This document shows positions 37,762 to 47,000 of a stretch of 64,000 nucleotides of DNA, one piece after another. The stretch is taken from the NCBI GenBank assembly GCA_013399695.1, contig VXAU01002298.1, positions 665,618-729,617 on the forward strand, given 5' to 3'. The stretch comes from Formicarius rufipectus. Taxonomy: Eukaryota > Chordata > Aves > Passeriformes > Formicariidae. The translations under genes were made by a program, and so were the position numbers. Each line of letters opens with the position of its first letter. Position 1 is the stretch's first letter. A model generated the notes under the pieces. It worked only from the letters and a program-made list of their open reading frames with translations. It ran no database searches and was not told the origin of the DNA.

Positions 37762-37980
37762 TTCACAGAATCCCAGAATGGGTGAGGCTGGAAGTGACCA
37801 CAATGGGTCATCTGGTTCAACCTCAGTGCTTAAACAGGGTCATTCCAGAGCACTGGACATAGGATTGTGTCCAGGCAGTTCTTGAAGCCTCCAGGGAGGG
37901 AAACTCCACATCTTCTCCAGGGAATCTGTTCCAGTGCATGGTCACTGCACAGTAAAGAAGTTGTTCCTCATGTTCAGGAC
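37762..37980 (-). mobile_element. CR1 LINE 3' fragment, antisense, joined tail-to-tail
   Basis: This begins on the plus strand with a decayed reverse tail (TTCACAGAATCCCAGAATGG). It continues with GAGGCTGGAAGTGACCAC, CAGGCAGTTCTTGAAGCCTC and AAGAAGTTGTTCCTCATG, the reverse complement of the CR1 3' end. It directly abuts the sense copy ending at 37761, so the two elements point at each other. It is 5'-truncated near 37980. Confidence 0.88.
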
Positions 37981-38149
37981 CTCAAGAGGTCCCATGGACA
38001 GGCAGTGCTCACACTCTGTCTCTGTACTTCAGTAAAGCATTTCATGTTCTGAGCCACATGGAGGATTTTTACCAAAAGAGAGTAAAATGGAACAGCTAAA
38101 AAGCTGTGAGGTCAAAAGGATCCCATTGAAAGGCAAATGGGAATGGATC

Positions 38150-38960
38150 ATACCATCATACCATTCCTGCCAGGAAGCACACTTCAGATGGATTCTTTGG
38201 GGTACAACATTGGGCCTAATTTCACTTGATATTTTCATCAGTGACCCTGGCACAAAAGGTAGGAAAGTGATATTTGGTTTGGCAGCAAGTCAGGCAGGGC
38301 TGTCAATAAACTGAGGAGAAAAACATCAGGTGGGAAGAAGCAGGCCTGCTCAACTAGTGGGATAATAGGAACTAAAACATGTAGGGCTGCAAGTCCCAAG
38401 AAATGAACATCAAATGAGAAGAATTATTGTTAAATCCTGAGAGTTTATTAATGGGAAATGAGAGAAGATGGGAAAGAGCAGGAAGCTATAAAAAGCTGAT
38501 ATTATCTTAGATTTTTTTTATTCTTTTACTGTTGAGACGAGGAATTATTCATTCTGCTATACGTGACTGTGGAGAAGTGTCAATAAGCACACAATACACA
38601 GTTCTGGTCAGGTTATTTGTGAAAAGAGAGACAGCATAACTATAAGAGAAGCAAGAAAAGGATAATTGGAAACAGATTGACTGTACAACAAGAGTTGGAG
38701 AAATACTTGCTGTGCTACTATCTTACCAAAATAAAGATGAAAAGGGGACACAATTGCCCTTTGTAAGTGATCTATGGGGACAAATAAGAGGTGACATGAA
38801 AAAATTGAAGAAAATGACCAAAATAAATTTAGACTGGAGATGAAGAGAATGCTTCTGAGTATCTGGAGAGAGATTATGAGATGGTTTCTCTGAAGCAGTG
38901 AGAGTATTTACACTCTGTGAAACAGTGTTTGTTAATGCCAGGGCAGGATTCCCTGACACA
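38150..38960 (+). mobile_element. Ancient, highly diverged CR1-like LINE
   Basis: Two patches in the same order and orientation as CR1 ORF2 remain. One is TTTTCATCAGTGACCCTGGC near 38230, the reverse transcriptase region that precedes the catalytic part. The other is CACAGTTCTGGTCAGGTTAT at about 38597, with ATTTAGACTGGAGATGAAGA near 38828 towards the ORF end. The sequence between them is badly eroded. The wording is closer to the older CR1 types known from turtles and crocodilians than to the younger bird copies in this window, so the insertion is probably old. The edges are approximate. Confidence 0.6.
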
Positions 38961-39757
38961 CCAGGCTGTTACACCAAGGAATTGAATTCAGTTCAGAGAA
39001 TAAAAGTTAATCAGTAGGAAACATGTTAGTAAAGAGAAGAGGAGTTGACAAACTGCTGTCTAAACTTTTCAGCTATTCAGTCCCTCCCTTAGTTGTTGTT
39101 ACACAGCGGGTCCCATCTCAGCAAGGCCATAAAGGAAGTACTGCTCATGAGAGTCACAATCAAAATATCTCCCAGGTCCTTGGGAAAAGTACAAACTCAC
39201 TTTTGGAAGAAGACTTTAGGGAAGTGTGAGGAAAGCAGAGAGATCTTTGAAAGAGAGCAGGAATAAGGGACCTACCTAGCCCTGTGCCTGGATTGCAAAA
39301 ATGGTGGTGAGAGAAAGGACCAAAATCCAGCTTTAGCCTGTTAGGAAACCCCAAGTCATCCCTGCTAGCACTCTGCAGAGGGAATGCTTGAGGCTTCTGC
39401 CCCCATTCCCCGAAAGTGCTGACAACATTCCTGCAGGAGAGACCTCTCAGAGTCCTGTGCATGGGACCAGGGACTCCTCAAAACTCATGACTATGTAAAC
39501 CATTATTTTTTTCACTCCTAAGTGGCTGTTCTGCCATTCTCAGTCCTGTAGCTGAATTGTGAACATTTCACTTTAAGTGGATCCAGTGAAGGACAGAACA
39601 GACCAGGCTTAAACCTTTGGTGATGGCTTCTGAAAATACAGGCACTGATTTCCTGAATTAAATTTCAAATGGGACAAGGCCATTTGAGTTGAATCCTGTC
39701 ATAGGAAATCAGCTTATTAGTACTGATAATCTTTTTTCTCAATACTATTATATTGTT

Positions 39758-39799
39758 GGTTTTTTGGTTTTGTTTTTGTTTTTAAACAAACAAACATAA
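39758..39799. repeat. GTTT tract meeting AAAC tract (imperfect palindrome)
   Basis: GGTTTT and GTTTTT units on the left meet AAACAAACAAAC on the right around a central TTTAAA, so the two halves can pair. It is low-complexity DNA with hairpin potential. Confidence 0.8.
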
Positions 39800-40547
39800 G
39801 AAAACAGCAATACCCCAAAATAAACAGCTCTGTGTAAAGGGCTGTGCCAAATGCTTCTCTGACACATTTAACATCTTTCTAATAATGTTTTTTATAATTG
39901 TTTCAGAATGAAAATGTGCTACATAACAACCCGAAAATGGTTCATGCATATTTATGCCTTCCATGTGTTAACTGCTGGGGAATGTTCTCAGATTGCTTCA
40001 CATTATAAATTGTTACTTATATACCATGCCAGTTGGCGACTCTGAGCTAGCATATGTGAAGTGAATCTGCAGTTTCTATTACAGCTAGTTGAAATTTTCC
40101 AGTGAAACACTTTTTAAATTAAAAGGAAAAAGAAGAAATAAAGGAATCACCCCTTCCCATTGATCTGGAAGGCAGTGCTTTGTAGAACAGCATTTATTCA
40201 GATTATCTGACAAAACGTGGATAGGGTTTTATGAGCAGCATTTTCCAAATATACTGAAAAATCACATGAGTGATTTCTGGGTGCTCTGGAATAGCTCTGC
40301 CATAGCAGTAGACCCCACATGGCTCTAATCTGGCAAAATCTCTGTTGTTGAACAAGAAATTGAATTTGTGAAATCCATCTCCTGTCAAAGGTGACCTCCT
40401 GGTTCCACAGCAGGAGCCTCCTGGCAATTGTCTCTAGTTTGAATCTCAAAACTCCCAAAATCTGTGCTATTGAATCAGCAGCCAGGACCTTGCAAATCTG
40501 GCTTCCAACCCTCCTCACATAAAACATTATATGTAAAACTAATAATG

Positions 40548-40559
40548 ATATATATATAT
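40548..40559. repeat. Short AT dinucleotide repeat
   Basis: Six AT units in AT-rich DNA. Confidence 0.85.
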
Positions 40560-42167
40560 TACTAGAGGAAATAAAGTCTTTCTGAAAAGTTCACAGTCAT
40601 TTCCAACTTGGAAAAGCAGACCTACTTAGAGAAAGCTTTTTTCCTTTTCCATTCATGAATAAAAATATTTTGCCTCAGTGCTATTGCATTTATTTTGTCC
40701 TAAAATAATTCAAAATCAGACTCTGAAGTTTCAAGACACAAAAATAAAGATGCTGCAAATATTTTTTGCAGGAGACTGAAAATGTGAAAGATGAAAGGAT
40801 CAGATTCCTTGTTTCCTTCTTTGTCCAGGGAGTATAAAACTGACTTCATAGCAGGAAAGACAAATTAGTTTGAGGATCCAAACCCATTTGAAAACAATGG
40901 AAAAGCTTCCACATGTTTTGAGTAAGACCCTCTATTAGCCAAGATGGGTTTTTGTATATATATGTGTACACAGACCCTGACCAAGATATAAACTGTGCAC
41001 AAATTTCATGGGATGGACTCTGGAGTAGGTGGTTAAACTCTCTCCTGTGCAGTCTCTCAGTGTGCCGTGTCTCTTGCTGTGCAGAATATTCAGTACATAA
41101 AAATGAACTTTCTTCCCTTTTTTTGTTCAGGTATTTGCAGGTCACCTTTCCACTCATGGGGAGATTTTAAACTTGCTTTTTTTTTTTCTCCAGTCATGTT
41201 CCATCTATCACACTGTACATCGAGAGAGGTGGGAGCAGATGTGTCAGACACAGAAAATGAGAGACAGAACAAAGAGAAATAGGCCCCCGAAGGAAAGGAA
41301 GAGAGACGTTCTGAAAGCAGAAGCAGAAGAAGTGAGAGAGATAAGGGACCCTAAAATAGACATAAATCAACAGAAAATCAAGTCCCTTAAAACAGAAGAT
41401 AAAAATAAAATATCCCTAAAGAGAAAAAGGCAGCAAGGGATATCTGTCCATCAGAAGAACCTGTCAGTCTCCAAGAATTTTAATGTCATATTGTTATTAC
41501 AGCCACAAGATGAAAATTCATCCATATCATTAATGAACATCTTACTAATCAGCCATTTCAAGTGCCATGTTTAACAGGGATTACAGGATGAACAGTCAGT
41601 CACTCTCCTCCAGTCCATCAGCCCTGTGGTCCTCTGCCCTCTTGGGAAACAGGAAAGAAATAATCAATAAGAGATGCATAAAGACCTAGTAAACAGTTGA
41701 TTGGGAGAGCAGGTGTTCATTGCTAGATAAATATTTGATTTACAGTGTAAAAACCATTTTAGCACAGCACTTCGTGTTCAGATATTCTGCAGCTCACTAT
41801 AATTTCATCTGTGCTAGATTGCAAGGCTTCACATAAAATTACAAGGAGCAGTTGAATCAATCCAAAATCAGCTGAATGGATCATCTAAGGCTGCTGAAAG
41901 TGAAAAGAACAAAGGGAGGATGACAATACCCTGAAACACATGCCTTACTTGTTCAATCAGATATACAAGATCATCTCTTCTTTAACCACACGCAGAAGTG
42001 AGGCTTTAAAGTGCAGTATGGTTTTGGTGACTGCTGCTTCTTTCTTGAGAACCCTTTCCATCTGAAGACTTGTCATCATAGTTTGACAGGTCGCTGAATC
42101 AGGTAGACAGGCTCCTCCCTCTCCTTTTACCATGTTTTTTCATCTACCATTAAATTTCCTGTGGATA

Positions 42168-42209
42168 TTTTGGGTTTGGTTTGGTTTGTTTTGTTGTTGT
42201 TTTTTTTTT
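42168..42209. repeat. GGTTT / T-rich tract
   Basis: GGGTTT, GGTTT, GTTTT and GTTGTTG units end in a T10 run. It is similar in composition to the tracts at 23831 and 56174. Confidence 0.85.
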
Positions 42210-42673
42210 CACCTAGCTACATAACTTGTTTAGACAACTATTTCTAATAGAGAAGTGGAGGATGGGGAGGAGAAATGACTTGGATATTCGTTTTTAGGTG
42301 ATATCCAGATTCAGCTTCTTAAATGGCAGCTGACAAAAACTCAGCACCTGCAGGATGAAGATGTGTCATCAGTCAGCGCTGAGGAGCTGCTGTGCATAAA
42401 AAAGCAAAGAGATATTTAAAAACAGAAGAAAAACTGTGCCTTCATCTTTTAATGTGTTTGATCTTTTAATTCAAGCTCCCTTCTTCGGAAAATAACTTCT
42501 TGTTTGCCTGTTACATTACAAAACATATTCTTGATAGAGATTGGGACTTGCAGACAGAAGCAATACAGTTGCTGAAATGATTGAAAGAATGGCTCAAGCA
42601 ATGGTTGGCAGCACTGACAGGCAGCTCTAAGCAAATGTGTATTTACTAAATGTCAGTTATCAACACACTATAA

Positions 42674-42730
42674 ACCATGGAAATAATGGAAGAATTAACC
42701 ATGGAAATAATGGAAGAATTAACCATGGAA
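42674..42730. repeat. 24-bp tandem repeat, 2.4 copies
   Basis: The unit ACCATGGAAATAATGG plus AAGAATTA is present as two identical copies (42674-42697 and 42698-42721), with the first nine bases of a third copy. The perfect identity points to a recent duplication or a short active minisatellite. Confidence 0.93.
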
Positions 42731-44920
42731 TAGAAGCAATTTTTTAGAAAAAATTTACCAATGCAGGAAAATTCCTGAATGTCCTTGAAAAGAATAAAAA
42801 CCTGGGGGTTTTATTCTGTCAGAGCTAAATGCCAGGCTTTGGAAGAAGAAGGAGGAGAGAGAATAAAGGTCACTTTCAATCTGCTTCTTATTCATGACGT
42901 TCAGCTCGAAGACCTGGCCGACCTGGCTATGATGGGTTGTTAAATGGATTGTCCTAGGGCAAGAAAATGAAGCTAAGTGTACTCTAAAAGTTTTGGGAAT
43001 TTGGATCAGGGATTTTTCCATCTGTTTAACGGCAGGACAGACACAATGTGGTTGATGGATGATGGAAGTGCTTTTTATCACTGTGGTGTTAATGACATAA
43101 TGAAGGTCTTTTAAGCGTCCAAATGTGGTGTCCTATAAATCTGCTTCTATACATTTCCTTCATTTATCAAATATTAAGGGGATTTTCACCTTCTGTTCTA
43201 GAAATTGCTGCAGAGCTACTACATTGATTTAGGAGGGGGTTTAGCTGCTTTGGTGTCTATTATATTTTACCACGTTGGTGAGCAGGGTTTATTTCATCAC
43301 ATACTATGCTTAAAAGGTTTCAATATTGATAAAATCTGTGAGGATAAGTATGTAATAAATTTTCTTCTTTTAACAGGATTATTTCAGAGAACAAAGTGTG
43401 AGGAAAGTACTTGTTCTAGGCTTATACTTGATAATCAGTTTAACCCTTTTGAGAATACACCTCCTTGCAATCTGTTTAGCAGACAAGTGTGAAAGCAGAC
43501 TCTTACTCTAACATCCTTCAAAAAACCTCTCTGTTTGTTCCATCTTTCAGTTGTTAAAAGTAATTAGTTGTAAATATTGGCAATCTGGAGAGTTTGTAAT
43601 TCCTTGCAACTAATCCTCCTTGAAACAAAACCAAAGTAAGAGAGATTGGTTCTTTTCTTATCAATGAAGGTTATTTTTCCTGTTTCTTGATCTTGCCTTT
43701 TCATTCCCACTTTCATTTATTCAATCTTTCATTTTCCTTTCTTCTTTTAACATTTCTTGAGCAGTACTTAATAACTGATCATACACCAGTCTGAAATGTT
43801 CTATAAAGAAAAGATTGCATTTGGGCATTAGAAGATATAAAAAATATTTTATTTCAATTTTGAAGCAAAACACAAATATTTACAAAGGGGCTGTGTATCT
43901 AATCTCATCATTCAGTAGAGACTTGGTAAGAGTTCAGCAAGTCTGCAGTCCAAAGAGCTATTGTGGTGACAAAGGGCATGGCAATTCAGGGTAAGAGGAA
44001 CACCTCTGAAACTTCAGTAATTTTGTTCTCTAAACTCAGTGACAATAAAAGGAACTTAGACATCTGCCTTACAATGTAGGTACTGACATTTAAGTGACTA
44101 CAGTCTCAAGATGAGTATCAGCCACAATTTCCTACAGATTATAGCAAGGTATGAACTATTCAAGCACTTGTGTAGATAACAAATTTAAGTTCTCATTATT
44201 GGGGCCATAGAATTTGGACCAAGATAATGTCACTGATTTTGCTCTTTAATCTGTGCAGTTCTCTCCACAAGCACAGAGATAAGAGGCACCCAGATAACCA
44301 TGGATTAAGGCTGAGAGTGGTACTTTCTTGATTAAATGGCAGTGTCACTTTTTGTGCCACTGATGGAATTATGGCATGTCCTACTTCCAGACGAAAGTGC
44401 ATCAACTTGCTGTCCTCAGAAAGACAGACCTTCTGTCCCTCAGGTATCATAATGTGTGGTCTTGTCTCATCTATCCCCCGAACATAATTTTTTGTCTTGT
44501 AGTATGTAATAAAGAGAATATTTTTTTCATGTCTCCCTTTCAAACATTAAAATGGATATGGATGAAAACCTAAGTTGGTAGCCAGCAGACACTGCACTGA
44601 CATTTTGCACCATCCAGTTTTAGAATTAACATAAAACTTAGCTGGGCATAAAGAAGTGTTTCAGGTTGCAAAACTTATTTTATATTCTTTTCTCACACAA
44701 GGTACAAGAAATGAAATCTAGAATATAAAAGTGCAAGAGTTTCTTTCTCTCTTATGCACATGACCTCTTTCTTCCTTCAGGCTGTGTTAAGTCTCCTGAT
44801 AAAATGAGAAAAGAATCTTCTCTTTATGACTCTCAAACTTGATACAATGAAAACTACAACTCTTCTCAACCTAGAGGAATCTTAGTGGATATAAATAAAT
44901 GGCATTTCAGGTTACCCTAG

Positions 44921-44969
44921 GAAACAAACAAACAAACAAACAAACACCCCCCCCTCAGCCCCCCCCCCC
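44921..44969. repeat. AAAC microsatellite followed by poly-C
   Basis: About six AAAC units run into C8 (44947-44954), the spacer TCAG, and then C11 (44959-44969). The minus strand is therefore very G-rich, with enough G runs for a G-quadruplex, and the plus strand could form an i-motif. Homopolymer length may be unreliable in the assembly. Confidence 0.9.
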
Positions 44970-45560
44970 AAAAAGTATAGACCACTTCTTTGTCCACCCA
45001 GAACAAATAACTATATTATTTACAAAAATCTCAGAAACTCACATGAAGACCTTAAATGGATGCAAGTAGCCAAAAGAAAAATGAGTTGAAAAGAGATTTC
45101 AAGTCATCTAGTATGGAAGTTGGACAAAAGTGATAATACAGCCCAATTAGAGTGTGGAAAGGAGAGACAAAAGAGAAGGACACTGAGAATCAAGAATTTC
45201 CAGAACCAAAAAAGGATTTAGACATGTAAGAAATGGATCTTAAGCACAACTCTGGAACTTAAGAATTAGATTCTGAATTTCCTCAAGCACGTGATACCAT
45301 CCCCAGAAATCCCACCTAGAACTGCCTGCATGTATTTCCACAGCTGAATGGAATTGGCCTCCTGCATGAGCCCAACTAGATTTATAGTATCCATTGAAAT
45401 AATAGACCTGAGCAAAGGTCAAAATTTGAGTGGTGTGCTCAGGGAGAGAAGGAGCTTTGTCTTACATGGGATGTTTCTCTAGGTAGGGCAACCATCACTG
45501 CTAGGAGCCATGGCCCTATTCATTCAGTTGGGATCATGGGCCATATGTTTCCCTACTCAG

Positions 45561-45700
45561 GGTCAACCAGTGCATCCCAGTGTCTGTCAGTCTAACCCAG
45601 GGTCTGTCAGTGCATCCCAGGGTCTATCAGTGCATCCCAGTGTCTGTCAGTCCAACCCAAGGTCTGTCAGTGTATCTCAGGAGTCTGTCAGTCTGTGACA
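45561..45700. repeat. 20-bp minisatellite with 60-bp higher-order unit
   Basis: Seven consecutive 20-bp units start exactly at 45561, 45581, 45601 and so on. Two types exist: A (GGTCTGTCAGTGCATCCCAG) and B (TGTCTGTCAGTCTAACCCAG). The order is A-B-A-A-B-A followed by a shifted, decayed unit. So 45561-45620 and 45621-45680 are two copies of a 60-bp unit that differ at about six positions. Because 60 is a multiple of three, the plus-strand frame shows a 20-residue peptide repeat built on VHPSVCQSNP. I regard the open frame as a by-product of the repeat and not as a gene, since it has no recognised context. Confidence 0.93.
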
Positions 45701-45913
45701 GGAGAGGCTACTTGCTGAAGGGTTGGGGTGAAACCAGAGACCATCTCCTCCTTCCCCACCCTCCCCTCACCAGTGTCACCCTGTGGGATGGAATGTCATT
45801 CCTTTGGGGAAACAAATCCATCGCCCCACTCCAGATTTCCTGTCCTTTCACCCCAAACCTCCCCAGGGATCACCCATGACCACCTCCTTTCCCTTAGGTG
45901 GGAGCAGAACTGG

Positions 45914-46000
45914 GTCGAGGCTGGGGTCACCCCTGGGGCTCAGCATTGTCACCTCTGGGGTTCAGCTGGTGTCACCCTGGGTCTTAGCCACCCATACCCT
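45914..46000. repeat. 22-bp GC-rich tandem repeat
   Basis: Units of the form GGGG(C/T)TCAG...GTCACC(T/C)CT occupy 45935-45956 and 45957-45978, with weaker copies on each side. A related GTGTCACC word occurs at about 45772. The sequence between 45700 and 46160 is GC-rich throughout and contains no gene I can support. Confidence 0.7.
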
Positions 46001-46159
46001 CCCAGAGCAACAGGAGCTGCCACCAGAGTGGGGCTGAGCAGGATGGCTGAAGGGACTGTGGAGCTGTTGAAGGGACAGGGAGTTCGAGGGGCTGGTAGGG
46101 CTTGAGGTCATGAGAAGGATTATGGGGTGGAGGGGGTTGAGGTGGTGGGGGGAACAAGA

Positions 46160-46642
46160 CAGAAAATGAGGGGCTGGGGCATGTGCAGAGAAGGGCAAAT
46201 GAGCTGGGGAAGAGTTTGGAGAACAAGTTTGATGAGCAGTGGCCGAGGGAGATGAGGGCGTGTCAGCCTGGAGAAAAGGAAGCTCAGGGGGAACCTTCTT
46301 GCCCTCTATGACTCCCTGACAGGAGGTTGTGGCCAAATGGGGGGTCGTTCTCTACTCCCAGATAACAGCTTGCAGGACCAGAGGAAATAGTCATAAGTTG
46401 TGCCAATGGTGGTTTAGATTGGTTATTATGGAAAATACCTTCACTGAAAAGATGTTCAAGCTTTGGAATAGGCTGTCCAGGAAAGTTGTGGGGTCACCAT
46501 CCCTGGAAGTCTTCAAAAAACATGTGTATGTGGCACTTGGGGACATGGTTTATTGATGGACATGGCCATGCTGGGTTAATGGTTGAAGTTGTTGACCTTA
46601 GAGGTCATTTCCAGTGGTATCAATTCCATGATTGTATAAGAT
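46160..46642 (+). mobile_element. CR1 LINE 3' fragment, sense
   Basis: Landmarks run in sense order: GTGCAGAGAAGGGCAAATGA at 46182, CAGCCTGGAGAAAAGGAAGC near 46265, GGTTTAGATTGGTTATTATG near 46410, then a frame reading TFTEKMFKLWNRL and GSPSLEVFKKHVYVALGDMV, the end of CR1 ORF2. The 3' part GACCTTAGAGGTCATTTCCA and a tail CCATGATTGTATAAGAT finish it. This belongs to a different CR1 subfamily from the copies at 24.7, 55.4 and 57.4 kb, as the VALGDMV ending shows. The left edge merges into GC-rich repeats. Confidence 0.93.
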
Positions 46643-46980
46643 ATTCCCCTGAGACATGAGAGACGAAGTTCAATGCCTTTCTCAGCCTCAGGGACATTCA
46701 ACACAGGATATTTCCAGGCAGGTGCTAATGAAAATGTTGAAAAAGACCTAATTTTATCTGTGCAGATGAAAACCCCATGATGCACAAATCTGCACAGAGC
46801 CCAGCAGGAAAAAAATCCAAGCCTATGTACAGAGAGCACATTTAAACTAGAGAGTGCTGAACAAAAGTCTGCTCCAACTTAATACTGCACAGTCATTGTT
46901 TTAAAACTGTTTCTGAGTCATGCCTTTTACAGTCTTTCAGAAGTACCTATTGCTGTGTACATGCAAAGAAAATTGTACAG

Positions 46981-47000
46981 AAAAAAAAAAAAAGAAAAAA
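46981..47000. repeat. Poly-A tract (A13-G-A6)
   Basis: Simple A homopolymer with one G. No element is recognised upstream. Confidence 0.85.

Larger units (their letters stand above)
38961..45560. other. Unique noncoding DNA, no gene seen
   Basis: No gene is supported in 6.6 kb. The most gene-like item is a lysine- and arginine-rich open frame, 111 codons from the first ATG (41239-41574), which sits just downstream of a good splice-acceptor-like sequence (T-run then CTCCAG ending at 41193). It has no domain I recognise, and its composition follows from a purine-rich stretch. Other contents are simple repeats listed separately and ordinary AT-rich DNA. Confidence 0.65.

Noticed and set aside
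45561..45700. Regular repeats as a CRISPR array
   Set aside because: The 20-bp units are directly adjacent with no unique spacers, and the genome is a vertebrate one. It is a minisatellite.
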